Shown piece by piece: positions 9,520 through 18,895 of a stretch of 64,000 nt of DNA; the stretch's first letter is position 1, and every line of letters starts with the position of its first letter. Both the position numbers and the translations under genes were made by a program. Below the pieces are notes generated by a model. That model worked only from the letters and a program-made list of their open reading frames with translations. It did no database searches and was not told the origin of the DNA. Source of the DNA: Pantoea septica (GTDB lineage: Bacteria > Pseudomonadota > Gammaproteobacteria > Enterobacterales > Enterobacteriaceae); assembly GCF_002095575.1 (NCBI RefSeq), contig NZ_MLJJ01000024.1, positions 1 to 64,000 on the forward strand, read 5' to 3'.

Positions 9520-10419
9520 ATGACAATCGACCTCAGCCAGCTCATCACCGAAGGCCGCAACCCGGCCAGCCAGAACATCGACGAGCTCGCCACCGACGCC
9601 ATGCTGCGCGTCATTAACAACGAAGATAAAAAAGTGGCGCTGGCGGTTGAAGCGATCGTGCCGCAGATCGCCCAAACGGTTGACGCCATCGTCGCCGCCT
9701 TCGCGCAGGGCGGCCGACTGATCTACAGCGGCGCGGGCACCTCCGGGCGACTCGGCATCCTCGACGCCAGCGAATGCCCGCCGACCTTCGGCACGCCGCG
9801 CGGTCAGGTGGTAGGGCTCATCGCGGGCGGCCACAATGCGATACTGCAGGCAGTAGAAAACGCGGAGGACGACCGCGAGCAGGGCGCGCAGGATCTGCGC
9901 GACATTCAGTTCAGCAAGAAAGATGTGCTGGTGGGCATCGCCGCCAGCGGCCGTACGCCCTACGTGCTGGGGGCGCTGGAATACGCCCGCACGCTGGGCG
10001 CCACTACGGCGGCGCTCACCTGTAACCCGAACAGCGCCATGGCGCAGGCAGCGGAAATCGCGCTCACGCCGGTGGTCGGCCCGGAAGTGGTTACCGGATC
10101 CTCGCGCATGAAAGCGGGCACCGCCCAGAAGCTGGTGCTCAACATGCTCACCACCGGCGCGATGATCCGCAGCGGTAAAGTCTACGGCAACCTGATGGTC
10201 GACGTCGAAGCCACCAACCAGAAACTGGTGCAGCGCCAGATCAACATCGTCATGCAGGCCACCGACTGCGACGAAGCGGGCGCGCGCCGCGCGCTGACGG
10301 CCTGCGACGGACACTGCAAAACCGCCATTCTGATGCTGCTGGCCGACATCGACGCCGAAGAAGCCCGCGCGCGGCTCAAAAGGCATCAGGGCTTTATCCG
10401 CCGTGCGCTACAGGACTGA
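9520..10419 (+). CDS. murQ: N-acetylmuramic acid 6-phosphate etherase
   Basis: 299 residues (E. coli MurQ: 298). It cleaves the lactyl ether of MurNAc-6-phosphate to GlcNAc-6-phosphate and lactate in cell-wall recycling. Motifs: [20 protein letters not shown] (about 66-85, SIS sugar-phosphate site with the catalytic Glu of SEC) and [12 protein letters not shown], then [19 protein letters not shown]. The ATG at 9520 has GGAG at 9508-9511; the longer frame from 9502 is rejected. No murP or murR is adjacent, so uptake and regulation must be encoded elsewhere, or MurQ serves internal recycling via AnmK only. Confidence 0.93.
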   Translation: MTIDLSQLITEGRNPASQNIDELATDAMLRVINNEDKKVALAVEAIVPQIAQTVDAIVAAFAQGGRLIYSGAGTSGRLGILDASECPPTFGTPRGQVVGLIAGGHNAILQAVENAEDDREQGAQDLRDIQFSKKDVLVGIAASGRTPYVLGALEYARTLGATTAALTCNPNSAMAQAAEIALTPVVGPEVVTGSSRMKAGTAQKLVLNMLTTGAMIRSGKVYGNLMVDVEATNQKLVQRQINIVMQATDCDEAGARRALTACDGHCKTAILMLLADIDAEEARARLKRHQGFIRRALQD

Positions 10420-10457
10420 TAAACGCAATCATTAAAAAGGGCTAACGATTTACAGAT

Positions 10458-10496
10458 AAGCGGATGGCGGGTCAATTGCTCGCCAGCTGCTTTTTT
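10458..10496 (+). terminator. Probable terminator after murQ
   Basis: AGC..TGGCG (10458-10469) can pair with CGCCA..GCT (10481-10492) with an internal mismatch, and a run of T follows (10491-10496). Less regular than the other terminators here. Confidence 0.5.
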
Positions 10497-10521
10497 AGCG
10501 GGGAAAATTTATTACCTCCTC

Positions 10522-10549
10522 TAAAGCCAGGGTCTTTTGCTGCCGAAAA
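10522..10549 (+). promoter_or_regulatory. Candidate sigma-28 (FliA) promoter for aer
   Basis: TAAAG at 10522-10526 and GCCGAAAA at 10542-10549 resemble the flagellar consensus TAAAGTTT-N11-GCCGATAA, but the spacer is one base longer than ideal. Aerotaxis genes of enterobacteria are usually in the FliA class. Confidence 0.4.
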
Positions 10550-10607
10550 GAAAAAAAAACATAACTGATGATCGCCCTACATTCAGCAGCCCTTTCAAGG
10601 ACCCTTT

Positions 10608-12152
10608 ATGCGTAATAATCAGCCAGTCACTCAGCGCGAATTCGTGTTTGACGATGACGCGACGTTAATGTCGACCACCGATATCAATAGCTACATCACC
10701 TATGCCAACGACGCCTTTATCGAGGTCAGCGGCTTTACGCCGGAAGAGGTCAACGGTCAGCCGCACAACATGGTGCGCCATCCCGACATGCCGCCCGAGG
10801 CGTTTGCCGACATGTGGGCGACGCTGAAGCAGGGCGAACCCTGGTCGGCGCTGGTAAAAAACCGCCGTAAAAATGGCGATCACTACTGGGTGCGCGCCAA
10901 TGCGGTGCCGGTGGTGCGCGACGGCAAGGTGCAGGGATTTATGTCGGTGCGCACCAAACCCGGCGAAGCGGAAATTCGCGCCACTGAAGCGCTCTATCGC
11001 GATTTTCGCGAAGGGCGGGCAAAAGGGCGCCGCTTCCATAAAGGGCTGATCGTGCGCGCCGGCTGGCGTCGCGTCGGGTCACTGCTGAAAACGCTGCCGC
11101 TGCGCTGGCGCATTCGCCTGCCGCTGATGACGCTGCTGCCGCTGGCGGCGCTTAGCGCCGCGCTGCTCGGCATGACGCCCGCCTCGCTGGGCTGCTTTTC
11201 CGGCGGCATGACGCTCCTGCTGCTGCTGACCAGCCTGTGGATGGAACGGCAAATCTCGCGCCCCATCGAACGCATGTGCCAGCAGGCGCTTAGCGTGGCC
11301 ACCGGCGCCAGTCATAAGGTGGAGCAAATCGATCGCGTCGATGAGGTGGGGATGACGCAGCGCGCTATCGGCCAGCTCGGCCTGATGTTCCGCTGGCTGG
11401 TGGATGACGTCAGCGGGCAGGCGATCAACGTCCTGAGCGCCAGCGACGCCATCGCCAGCAGCAACAGCGAGCTGAGCCGGCGCACCGAACAGGCGGCGGC
11501 TAACGTGCAGCAGACTGCCGCCACCATGAATGAGATGACCGCCACGGTAAAAAGCAACACTGAAACGGCGGGTGAGGTCAATACGCTCTCGGCGCGCACC
11601 AGCCAGGCGGCGAGCAAGGGCGGGGACGTGATGCAGGAGATGGTGGGCATGATGGCGGAAATCGCCGAAAGCTCGCAGCGCATCGCCAACATCACCAGCG
11701 TGATCGACGGCATCGCCTTCCAGACCAATATCCTGGCGCTCAACGCGGCGGTGGAAGCGGCGCGCGCGGGCGAGCAGGGCAAGGGCTTCGCGGTGGTGGC
11801 GGGAGAGGTCCGCAACCTGGCGCAGCGCAGCGCGAAGGCCGCCAGCGAGATCAAAAGCCTGGTGGAGACCAGCGCCAGCCGCGTTCAGCTCGGCAGCCGA
11901 CACGCCGACGCGGCGGGGCGCACCATGCAGGACATCGTCGCGCAGGTGCAGAACGTTTCGTCGCTGATCGCGCAGATCAGCGCCGCTACCGCCGAGCAGT
12001 CCACCGCGCTGAGCGAAGTCTCTACGGCGGTCGAGGATCTCGACGACATCACCCACCGCAACGCGGCGCGCGTGCAGGAGAGCGCCGAGGCGTCCGGCCG
12101 CATGACGCATCAGGCTAACCGGCTGGTGGAAGCGATCAGCGTCTTCCGCTAA
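10608..12152 (+). CDS. aer: Aerotaxis receptor (PAS-MCP)
   Basis: 514 residues (E. coli Aer: 506). Order: N-terminal PAS fold that binds FAD (about 15-120; includes [16 protein letters not shown] and [19 protein letters not shown]), a membrane anchor (about 165-210), HAMP (about 211-265), and a cytoplasmic methyl-accepting signalling domain with the conserved hairpin tip [20 protein letters not shown]. It senses redox/oxygen through FAD and steers CheA. No periplasmic sensor domain. The stop codon overlaps the stop of the convergent AraC gene (12149-12152). The C-terminus lacks a CheR-docking NWETF-like pentapeptide, as is usual for Aer. Confidence 0.9.
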   Translation: MRNNQPVTQREFVFDDDATLMSTTDINSYITYANDAFIEVSGFTPEEVNGQPHNMVRHPDMPPEAFADMWATLKQGEPWSALVKNRRKNGDHYWVRANAVPVVRDGKVQGFMSVRTKPGEAEIRATEALYRDFREGRAKGRRFHKGLIVRAGWRRVGSLLKTLPLRWRIRLPLMTLLPLAALSAALLGMTPASLGCFSGGMTLLLLLTSLWMERQISRPIERMCQQALSVATGASHKVEQIDRVDEVGMTQRAIGQLGLMFRWLVDDVSGQAINVLSASDAIASSNSELSRRTEQAAANVQQTAATMNEMTATVKSNTETAGEVNTLSARTSQAASKGGDVMQEMVGMMAEIAESSQRIANITSVIDGIAFQTNILALNAAVEAARAGEQGKGFAVVAGEVRNLAQRSAKAASEIKSLVETSASRVQLGSRHADAAGRTMQDIVAQVQNVSSLIAQISAATAEQSTALSEVSTAVEDLDDITHRNAARVQESAEASGRMTHQANRLVEAISVFR

Positions 12153-13108
12153 GAGGCGCGCGCCTCTTCCCGCCCGGCGCGCAGCGCGCCGGGCGGCTGA
12201 CCGACGATACGCTTAAAGGCGCGGCTAAAAGCGGCAAGCGAGCCGTAGCCGAGTTGAAACGCCACCACTTCCACCGCTTCGCCGTTATTAACGATGCGCT
12301 GCACCGCCAGCCGCATGCGCAGCTCGGTGAGATAGCGCAGCGGCGTCATGGTGGTGGCGTTCTGAAAGCGCTCGGCGAACACCGAACGCGAGCAGCCCGC
12401 TACGCGCGCCAGCCGTTCTACCGTCCAGTTCTCTCCCGGTTCGCGGTGCATCGCGGCGATCGCCTTGCTCAGGCGCGGATCGCGCATCGCCTGCACCAGC
12501 CCGCTGCCCTGGCCGCAGCCGTTCTCTACCCAGCCGCGCACGATCAGCGCCGCCACCACGTCCGCCAGCCGCGACAGGATACCGGCGAAGCCGGCGTGGC
12601 GCGTGCGCGACTCGCGCTCCATGGCGTCGAGAATCGGCTGGATCTCCGGATACTGCGACAGCAGGGTGCTCACCAGCATGATATCCGGCATGGTGTTGAT
12701 CAGCGGCTGCATGCCGCCCAGCTCGAACTTCATGCAGGCGCTGAACAGGATCACGCTCTCCTCGTCGTCGCAGGCGTTGGCGGGCGCGCCGATGGCGCAG
12801 ACGCTGTCGCAGATCGGCTTGCTGCTGAAGGCGGCGATATTCTCGCAGTCGGCGTCGGGCGAGGAGAGCAGGCTGTGGGGTTTGCCATGCGGGATCAGCA
12901 GCGCGTCGCCGGTATTGAGGGTGAACATCGCGCCCGAGGCGCCGCGCACCAGCAGCGGGCCGCGCCCGACGAAGTGAAACTGCGCCCGGCCCGGCGCATG
13001 CTCATAGCGCAGCCCGAAGGGGGCGGCGAGCTGAATGCGCTGATAGGTCACGCCGTGCAGCCGCATGCCCATCAGCAGTTCGCTGGTCAGATCTTCATAG
13101 TGGCTCAT
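12149..13108 (-). CDS. AraC-family regulator with cupin domain
   Basis: 319 residues. An N-terminal cupin-type sensing domain (about 20-180; [15 protein letters not shown] is a cupin motif) and a C-terminal double helix-turn-helix (about 215-310; [21 protein letters not shown] and [21 protein letters not shown]). It is divergent from the NepI-like exporter with about 100 bp between starts, so it most likely controls that exporter. The effector is unknown. The stop TAG overlaps the aer stop. Confidence 0.8.
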   Translation of the reverse strand: MSHYEDLTSELLMGMRLHGVTYQRIQLAAPFGLRYEHAPGRAQFHFVGRGPLLVRGASGAMFTLNTGDALLIPHGKPHSLLSSPDADCENIAAFSSKPICDSVCAIGAPANACDDEESVILFSACMKFELGGMQPLINTMPDIMLVSTLLSQYPEIQPILDAMERESRTRHAGFAGILSRLADVVAALIVRGWVENGCGQGSGLVQAMRDPRLSKAIAAMHREPGENWTVERLARVAGCSRSVFAERFQNATTMTPLRYLTELRMRLAVQRIVNNGEAVEVVAFQLGYGSLAAFSRAFKRIVGQPPGALRAGREEARAS

Positions 13109-13212
13109 TGCATTCCAGACGAATTATCAATAATGAAGGTGTTGCCATCATAGATCGTCTTGCCTGCTCCCTCTATGCTCCAGCCTTAATAAATTTTTTA
13201 TGGAGAAGCTGC

Positions 13213-14400
13213 ATGAGTCTGAATACAGAAGTGGCTGATGAGGTTTCCGTACCCGCGCATCCAGCCTGGGGCGCGGTCTTTGCCATGGCGTTTGGGGTGT
13301 TCGGCCTCATTACCGCCGAATTTCTGCCGGTCAGTCTGCTGACGCCGATCGCCGCCTCGCTGCAGGTGTCGGAAGGTCAGGCGGGACAGACGGTAACGGT
13401 GACCGCGCTGGTGGCGCTGCTGACCAGCCTCGTGGTGGGCAGCGTCACGCGGCGGCTCGATCGCCGCGTGGTGATGCTGGCCTTTACGCTGCTGCTGGTC
13501 GCCTCGGCGCTGCTGGTGGCGCTGGCGAGCAACCTGACGCTGATCCTGCTGGCGCGCGTGCTGCTCGGCATGGCGATTGGCGGCTTCTGGACGCTCTCGA
13601 CCGCGATCACCATGCGCCTGGTGCCCAGCGATCAGGTGCCGCGCGCGCTGTCGATCGTCTTCAGCGGCATTTCGCTGGCGACCATTATCGCCGCGCCGCT
13701 CGGCAGCTATCTCGGCGGCCTGATCGGCTGGCGCAATATTTTTATGCTGACCGCCGGGCTGGGCGGGCTGGCGCTGATCTGGCAGAGCTTTACCCTGCCG
13801 GCGATGCCGCCGGAGAATAAAGCGCGCAGCGGCGGCGTGCTTGATCTGCTGCGCAGCGGGCTGATGCGCTGGGGCATGCTGGCGGTGATTATGATGTTTA
13901 CCGGCCACTTCGCCTTCTTTACCTACCTGCGTCCGTTCCTGGAGAGCAGCGCGCAGCTTAATCTCAACCAGCTGTCTCTGGTGCTGCTGGCGTTTGGCGT
14001 GGCTAACTTTTTCGGCACCTCGCTGGCGGGCTATCTGGTGACGCGCAGCGTATCGCTGACGCTGAGCGCGATGGCGCTGGTGATGAGCGCCACCGCGCTG
14101 CTGCTGGTGAGTTTTGTCGACGTCTCGTGGCTGGTCGGCGCGGGCGTGGCGCTGTGGGGCCTGGCGTTTGGTTCGATGCCGACCGGCTGGTCCACCTGGA
14201 TCTCGCGCGCGGTGCCGGACGACGCCGAATCGGGCGGCGGCCTGCTGGTGGCCACCATCCAGCTGGCGATTACTGCCGGCGCGGCGGCGGGCGGCTGGAT
14301 GTTCGACCTGCAGGGCGCAGGCGGCGTCTTTCTCGCCAGCGGCGTGCTGATGCTGCTCGCCTCGCTCACCATCTTCACTCGCGTGCGACATCACGGCTAA
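13213..14400 (+). CDS. MFS exporter, NepI-like (purine ribonucleoside efflux family)
   Basis: 395 residues, 12 predicted membrane helices, DHA1-type major facilitator. The stretch AEFLPVSLLTPIAASLQVSE near residue 30 and VTALVALLTSLVVG closely resemble NepI of E. coli, a proton-driven exporter of inosine/guanosine-type nucleosides; MPTGWSTWISRAVPDDAE near residue 325 is also typical. The ATG at 13213 has GGAGAAG just upstream; a frame running back to 13108 crosses the promoter region and is rejected. Probable target of the divergent AraC regulator. Substrate is inferred from similarity only. Confidence 0.75.
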   Translation: MSLNTEVADEVSVPAHPAWGAVFAMAFGVFGLITAEFLPVSLLTPIAASLQVSEGQAGQTVTVTALVALLTSLVVGSVTRRLDRRVVMLAFTLLLVASALLVALASNLTLILLARVLLGMAIGGFWTLSTAITMRLVPSDQVPRALSIVFSGISLATIIAAPLGSYLGGLIGWRNIFMLTAGLGGLALIWQSFTLPAMPPENKARSGGVLDLLRSGLMRWGMLAVIMMFTGHFAFFTYLRPFLESSAQLNLNQLSLVLLAFGVANFFGTSLAGYLVTRSVSLTLSAMALVMSATALLLVSFVDVSWLVGAGVALWGLAFGSMPTGWSTWISRAVPDDAESGGGLLVATIQLAITAGAAAGGWMFDLQGAGGVFLASGVLMLLASLTIFTRVRHHG

Positions 14401-14409
14401 CAGGCCAGA

Positions 14410-14440
14410 GGGCAGCGTAATATGCTGCCCTTTTCTTTTC
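14410..14440 (+). terminator. Terminator after the NepI-like gene
   Basis: GGGCAGC and GCTGCCC form a 7-bp stem with a 7-nt loop followed by TTTTCTTTT. Confidence 0.8.
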
Positions 14441-14615
14441 TGCCAGCGAGTTAACCTTTTGCGGCGCCGCTATACCCAATGTGCGATTTGATTGTCAGTA
14501 AATTTGATAAAGAAGCGCAATTATCTCCGCTATCAGCAGCCTCTTCCCCGGTCTATTATTCACACCAACAAGGCGACACGCCTTATCTGATTAAACATCT
14601 ACCGAGGAATTGACC

Positions 14616-14825
14616 ATGAAAACTATCAAAACTTTTGCTGCTGTTATCGCTCTCTCCTTTCTTCCGCTGACCAGCTTCGCGCAGAGCGTGACCGCTACCG
14701 ACGCTACCCTTGACGGCGCGGAAGCAAAAATCGCGGCGCAGGCGAAAGAAGCGGGCGCCTCGTACAAAGTGACCGAAGCCTACACCAACAACGGCGTGCA
14801 CATGACGGCTGAACTGCTGAAATAA
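14616..14825 (+). CDS. BhsA/McbA-like small periplasmic protein (DUF1471)
   Basis: 69 residues: signal peptide MKTIKTFAAVIALSFLPLTSFA and a compact mature domain of about 47 residues (AKIAAQAKEAGASYKVTEAY), the DUF1471 fold of YdgH/BhsA/McbA proteins. Members are stress-induced secreted proteins linked to biofilm and copper or peroxide tolerance; which of these applies is unknown. ATG at 14616 has GAGG at 14604-14607. Stands alone, flanked by a terminator upstream and a 9-bp hairpin (14846-14867) downstream. Confidence 0.75.
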   Translation: MKTIKTFAAVIALSFLPLTSFAQSVTATDATLDGAEAKIAAQAKEAGASYKVTEAYTNNGVHMTAELLK

Positions 14826-14845
14826 GTCCGACCGGCTGTTGCTGA

Positions 14846-14867
14846 CAGGACGCCTCCGGGCGTCCTG
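14846..14867 (+). terminator. Hairpin after the DUF1471 gene
   Basis: CAGGACGCC and GGCGTCCTG pair perfectly over 9 bp with a TCCG loop. No T-tract follows, so termination strength is uncertain. Confidence 0.45.
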
Positions 14868-15034
14868 GCGGCGTTTAAGCGGGTGAAACTGCTTTCCTTT
14901 CGGCGATAAATCCTTATGATTTGCTAAAAAAATTGTCTCTGCTGGCCTTAAGGCCCTTTCACTTTTTTGTTCGGTTTGCAATGTGAGCTTTCCAGCACTG
15001 CCTGACGGCGGTGAATTTTTGCTATGGAGAGATC

Positions 15035-16075
15035 ATGAAATCCTTATCCTCTGCGCTGCGCATGACGCTGCTCGCCACCGCACTCTTTTCCGCCTCCGGC
15101 ATGCTGGCGCATGCGGACCAACTTACCCAGCCGGTCAGCAAGGGCGCCTATGAGCTCGCCTTTAGCCCCAGCGACGATACGCTGTTCCTCGCCGCGTCGC
15201 AGGGCAGCGATGCGCCGGGCGGCGCGGTATTCCGTCTTGATGCGCACAGCCTGGCCGTAAAACAAACGATCCCCACCGAGCTGAAAAGCTTCGGCGCGGC
15301 GATTAACCCGCAAACCAACGTGCTCTATATCGGCAACACCCTGAACGGCGCGCTAACCGCCATCGACGCCGTCAGCGGCAACGTTCTCAATACGCTGGTG
15401 CTGGACGGCCGCAAGCGCGGCGAAAGCGTGCGCCCGCTGCAGCCGCGAGAAATCGCCGTTGATGTGAAAACCAACCGCGTTTACGTCACCGGGCTGGGGC
15501 CGCAGAGCGTGGTCTGGGTGGTGGACGGCAAAACCCTGCAGCTTATCAGCGTGGTGCCGAATACCGGCAAAATGGCTACCGGCCTGGCGGTCGACAGCGA
15601 GAGGCAAAAACTCTACGTCACTAACGCCGACGGCGAAATCATCACCATCAACACCCGCACCAACGCCGTTGAGAAGCGCCAGAAAATCGGTGACGACAAC
15701 GCGCATTTCTTCCTGAATATCGCGCTCGACACTCAGGGCCAGCGCGCTTTCCTCAGCGATTCGAAACAGCCGCAGCTGCTGGTGGTCGATCTGCGCGATG
15801 GCAAGGTGATCCAGACGATCGCCGCGCCAGAGTCGCTGGCGGTGCTTTTCAATCCGCAGCGCGATGAACTCTACGTCACTCACCGCAAAGCGGGCGAGGT
15901 GAGCATCATCGACGCCAGCAGCTATAAAGTGAAACGCACGGTGAAAACGGCCGGCCTGCCTAACAGCCTCGCGCTCTCCGCCGACGGCAAGGCGCTCTAC
16001 GTCAGCGTCAAACAGCCGGGATCGCGTAAAGCGCCGCCGAAAAACCCCGACAGCGTGATGCGCATCGCGCTTTGA
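15035..16075 (+). CDS. yncE: YncE, periplasmic beta-propeller protein
   Basis: 346 residues with a signal peptide (cleavage near SGMLAHA-DQ) and a seven-bladed YVTN-type propeller; blades show repeats such as LYIGNTLNGALTAIDA, VYVTGLGPQSVVWVVDG and LYVTNADGEIITINTRT. The signature RPLQPREIAVD and PESLAVLFNPQRDELYVTHR match E. coli YncE closely, so this is the likely ortholog. YncE binds DNA in vitro and is iron-regulated in E. coli; its role is unknown. Unlike the second copy at 50056 it has no lipobox and I see no Fur box upstream. Start supported by GGAGA at 15026. Confidence 0.85.
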   Translation: MKSLSSALRMTLLATALFSASGMLAHADQLTQPVSKGAYELAFSPSDDTLFLAASQGSDAPGGAVFRLDAHSLAVKQTIPTELKSFGAAINPQTNVLYIGNTLNGALTAIDAVSGNVLNTLVLDGRKRGESVRPLQPREIAVDVKTNRVYVTGLGPQSVVWVVDGKTLQLISVVPNTGKMATGLAVDSERQKLYVTNADGEIITINTRTNAVEKRQKIGDDNAHFFLNIALDTQGQRAFLSDSKQPQLLVVDLRDGKVIQTIAAPESLAVLFNPQRDELYVTHRKAGEVSIIDASSYKVKRTVKTAGLPNSLALSADGKALYVSVKQPGSRKAPPKNPDSVMRIAL

Positions 16076-16090
16076 TTCCACTCACATCCT

Positions 16091-16115
16091 AAGGGGCGGC
16101 CACCGGCCGCCCTTT
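16091..16115 (+). terminator. Terminator after yncE
   Basis: GGGCGGCC and GGCCGCCC pair perfectly around ACC and are followed by TTT. Confidence 0.7.
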
Positions 16116-16182
16116 GCATTTCTTCGGCTACCTTTAAAGCGTGCCGCTGTCTGGCGGCATCAACACCATTGGAGAGGATGCG

Positions 16183-17823
16183 ATGAGCCAGTTCCTGATG
16201 AATGAAAAAAATAATCTGGTCAACGAAGCGATCGAGGGCGTGCTGCTAAGCACGCCGTGGCATAACCTTAGCCGCCTCGACTTAGGCGACGACATTCGGG
16301 TGGTCGTGCGCAACGACTGGGACAAAAGCAAGGTGGCGCTGATTTCGGGCGGCGGCTCCGGGCATGAGCCGGCGCATGCCGGCTTCGTCGGCAAGGGGAT
16401 GCTGACCGCCGCAGTCTGCGGCGATATTTTCGCATCGCCCAGCGTGGACGCGGTGCTGAGCGCCATTATTAACGTGACCGGCGACGCAGGCTGCCTGCTG
16501 ATCGTGAAAAACTACACCGGCGACCGGCTCAATTTCGGACTGGCGGCGGAGAAGGCGCGCGCGCTGGGCTACAAGGTCGAAATGGTGATGGTGCAGGATG
16601 ATATCGCCCTGCCGGACAACCCCCAGCCGCGCGGCATCGCCGGCACCGCTCTGATCCATAAAATCGCTGGCTACGCCGCAGAGCAGGGGCAGTCGCTGGC
16701 GCAGGTGAAAACCCTGGCGCAGCGCGCCATTAAGGGCACGGCGAGCATCGGCGTCGCCTTTTCAACCTGCCATATTCCCGGCGAAAAGCGCGACAACCGC
16801 GTGAAAGAAGGCGAGAGCGAGCTGGGCATGGGCATTCACGGCGAGCCGGGCGTCATCACGCTGGACACGCAGAACAGCCAGCAGCTGGTGAGCATCATGA
16901 CTGAGAAGCTGGCCAATAGTCTCTCTTCCGGCACCCGCGCGGTGCTGCTGGTGAACAATCTCGGCGGCTTCTCAATGCTGGAGCTGGCGCTGGTGACGCG
17001 CGACGTGCTGAAAAGCCCGCTGGCGGCGCAGATCAGCCATCTGATCGGCCCGGCGACGCTGGTGAGCGCGCTCGATATGAAAGGCTTCTCGCTGACGGTG
17101 CTGCAGGTGGAGGCGGCGTTTCTCGAAGCGCTGAAAGCGCCGGTAGAAGTGCTGGGCTGGGCGCCTGTGCATGCGGTGGAGCCGGTCACGACGCTGAGCA
17201 GCCAGCATGTGGTGAGCAAACTGGAGTTTACGCCTTCTCAGGACGAGCGGACGGCGCAGGTGGTTGGGCGCGTGGCGCAGACGCTGATCGATATCGAAGC
17301 CGAGCTGAACGCGCTGGACGCGAAAGTCGGCGACGGCGATACCGGCTCGACCTTCGCCGCTGGCGCACGTAAGGTAAAGCGCGTGCTGGAAGCGCAGCAG
17401 CTGCCGCTGGCGGATCTGCCGTCGCTGTTTGCGCTGGTGGGCGAGCAGCTGGCGACGGTGATGGGCGGTTCGAGCGGCGTGCTGATGTCGATCCTCTTTA
17501 CCGCGGCGGGCCAGCGGCTGGCGCAGGGCGGTACGCTGCCAGAGGCACTAACGCAGGGACTGGAGCAGATGAAGCACTACGGCGGCGCGCAGATTGGCCA
17601 CCGCACGCTGGTCGATGCGCTGGAGCCGGCGCTGGAGGCGCTGTCGGCGGGCAGATCGCTGGCAGAGGCGGCAGAGGCGGCGGCCAGGGGCGCCGATTCC
17701 ACCGCGCAGATGCAGAGCGCCAGAGCGGGGCGCTCATCCTACCTGAATCAGCAGACGCTGGATGGCGTGAAAGATCCCGGCGCCTGGGCCGTGGAAAAGG
17801 TTTTCGCCGCGCTAGCGGGTTAA
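16183..17823 (+). CDS. ATP-dependent dihydroxyacetone kinase (DhaK-DhaL fusion)
   Basis: 546 residues. The N-terminal DhaK domain (about 1-330) has the substrate motif SGGGSGHEPAHAGFVGKGM and the covalent-binding His in MGIHGEPG (about residue 221). The C-terminal DhaL domain (about 360-546) has the Mg-ATP motif DAKVGDGDTGSTFAAGA. Carrying both domains in one chain means it uses ATP directly, as in Citrobacter DhaK, rather than the PTS-linked three-subunit enzyme. It makes dihydroxyacetone phosphate. Start: GGAGAGG at 16171. Monocistronic; no glycerol dehydrogenase gene next to it. Confidence 0.88.
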   Translation: MSQFLMNEKNNLVNEAIEGVLLSTPWHNLSRLDLGDDIRVVVRNDWDKSKVALISGGGSGHEPAHAGFVGKGMLTAAVCGDIFASPSVDAVLSAIINVTGDAGCLLIVKNYTGDRLNFGLAAEKARALGYKVEMVMVQDDIALPDNPQPRGIAGTALIHKIAGYAAEQGQSLAQVKTLAQRAIKGTASIGVAFSTCHIPGEKRDNRVKEGESELGMGIHGEPGVITLDTQNSQQLVSIMTEKLANSLSSGTRAVLLVNNLGGFSMLELALVTRDVLKSPLAAQISHLIGPATLVSALDMKGFSLTVLQVEAAFLEALKAPVEVLGWAPVHAVEPVTTLSSQHVVSKLEFTPSQDERTAQVVGRVAQTLIDIEAELNALDAKVGDGDTGSTFAAGARKVKRVLEAQQLPLADLPSLFALVGEQLATVMGGSSGVLMSILFTAAGQRLAQGGTLPEALTQGLEQMKHYGGAQIGHRTLVDALEPALEALSAGRSLAEAAEAAARGADSTAQMQSARAGRSSYLNQQTLDGVKDPGAWAVEKVFAALAG

Positions 17824-17881
17824 GCTTCGCGCAGCCGTTCGACCGTCTGGCGACCCTGGCGGGTCGCCAGCGCGTACGGCG
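17820..17881 (-). other. Short leftover reading frame and 10-bp hairpin
   Basis: Downstream of deoX on the minus strand a GTG overlapping the deoX TGA opens a 21-codon frame (VTPYALATRQGRQTVERLRE plus Ala) ending in TAA. It reads like the C-terminus of a larger protein, so may be a gene remnant. The same DNA contains a perfect stem CTGGCGACCC / GGGTCGCCAG (17847-17870) with a 4-nt loop, which could simply end the deo transcript. Low certainty. Confidence 0.25.
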
Positions 17882-18895
17882 TCACAATATTCCCGTCTCA
17901 ACGCTGAAATGGCGCTGTTCGCCCGGCGCCAGCGAGAGCAGCGTGCCGGCGCGCTGCGCGGCGTTGAAGCCTTCCGGCCGACAGGTGGCCGGCAGAATAT
18001 AAGCCGCCACCTGCTGATCGCGGTTGTGCAGCATCCAGCGCGTAGCGTGCGGAAATTGCCGGCTGCTGAAGCGCGTCATCAGCGCGAAACCCTGCGGCGA
18101 ATGCAGCTCGAACTGCATCTCGTCGCCATATTGCGGCAGATCGTCGGCGAAGAAAACGATCTCCGGATCGCACATCTCCGGCCGATCCAGCCGCTGAAAC
18201 GCCTGCGGATCGCGCGCCAGAGCGGCGGTGTAGGTCTGCCACGGCGGCGTCGGCTTCACGTGCGCCGGCACTGAGGTACGCAGCTGGAAAGCCTGCTGCG
18301 GGATCGACTGCTTAAACTCGCCCTCATCAATCCATGCGCTGTTCAGATGACACATATACTGCAGCGGCATCGGCGCGCCCGCCAGATTGGTCACGTTCAT
18401 CTCGATATGCAGCCGCGGCTGGCCAGCCTCGACCCGTACCGCCGGCGCGGCCAGATAGTGATGGCCGAAGCCTTTCACATACTCGGTCTCGCCCTCAAGC
18501 GACAGGCGATCCGCCTCCAGCACCAGCCACGCGCTGTCCATGCGCGCGCAGGCCATTTCGCCATGCAGAGGGTGATCATCGTCTTCGGCCGGACAGCCGT
18601 TCGCCAGCAGCCCAGAGTGAAAGGCAAAGCAGCCGTAGGTGTCGATAATCGAACTGCCCGGCAGCGGCTGCTTAAAGCTGTGGCCCATGGTCAGCGTGCG
18701 GCCGTCGAAACAGGCGTCCCAAATCATCTGGCCGTAAAAGGGCAGCACCGTCACCGTGCCGCGCTGGTTGCTGATACGCACCGCCTCTATCCCGGCCGGA
18801 TAGCGGAAAAGCTCGACGTGGAACTCGGCGTTTTGCAGCAGCGTGGTCGGCGTGGCGTGAAACTGTTCCCGACAGAGCGGCAGACGGGTTTTCAT
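17882..18895 (-). CDS. deoX: DeoX, aldose 1-epimerase-like protein of the deoxyribose operon
   Basis: 337 residues, DUF4432/aldose-epimerase-like beta fold with ligand-site features such as MIWDACFDGRTLTMGHSFK and MPLQYMCHLNSAW. In Salmonella and some E. coli a protein of this family is the last gene of the deoQKPX deoxyribose cluster; a mutarotase role on deoxyribose is plausible but unproven. Its ATG overlaps the deoP stop (ATGA, 18892-18895). Last gene of the leftward operon. Confidence 0.75.
   Translation of the reverse strand: MKTRLPLCREQFHATPTTLLQNAEFHVELFRYPAGIEAVRISNQRGTVTVLPFYGQMIWDACFDGRTLTMGHSFKQPLPGSSIIDTYGCFAFHSGLLANGCPAEDDDHPLHGEMACARMDSAWLVLEADRLSLEGETEYVKGFGHHYLAAPAVRVEAGQPRLHIEMNVTNLAGAPMPLQYMCHLNSAWIDEGEFKQSIPQQAFQLRTSVPAHVKPTPPWQTYTAALARDPQAFQRLDRPEMCDPEIVFFADDLPQYGDEMQFELHSPQGFALMTRFSSRQFPHATRWMLHNRDQQVAAYILPATCRPEGFNAAQRAGTLLSLAPGEQRHFSVETGIL

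Noticed and set aside
13108-13212. Upstream extension of the NepI-like gene
   Set aside because: Crosses the divergent promoter region and lacks a ribosome site; GGAGAAG supports 13213.
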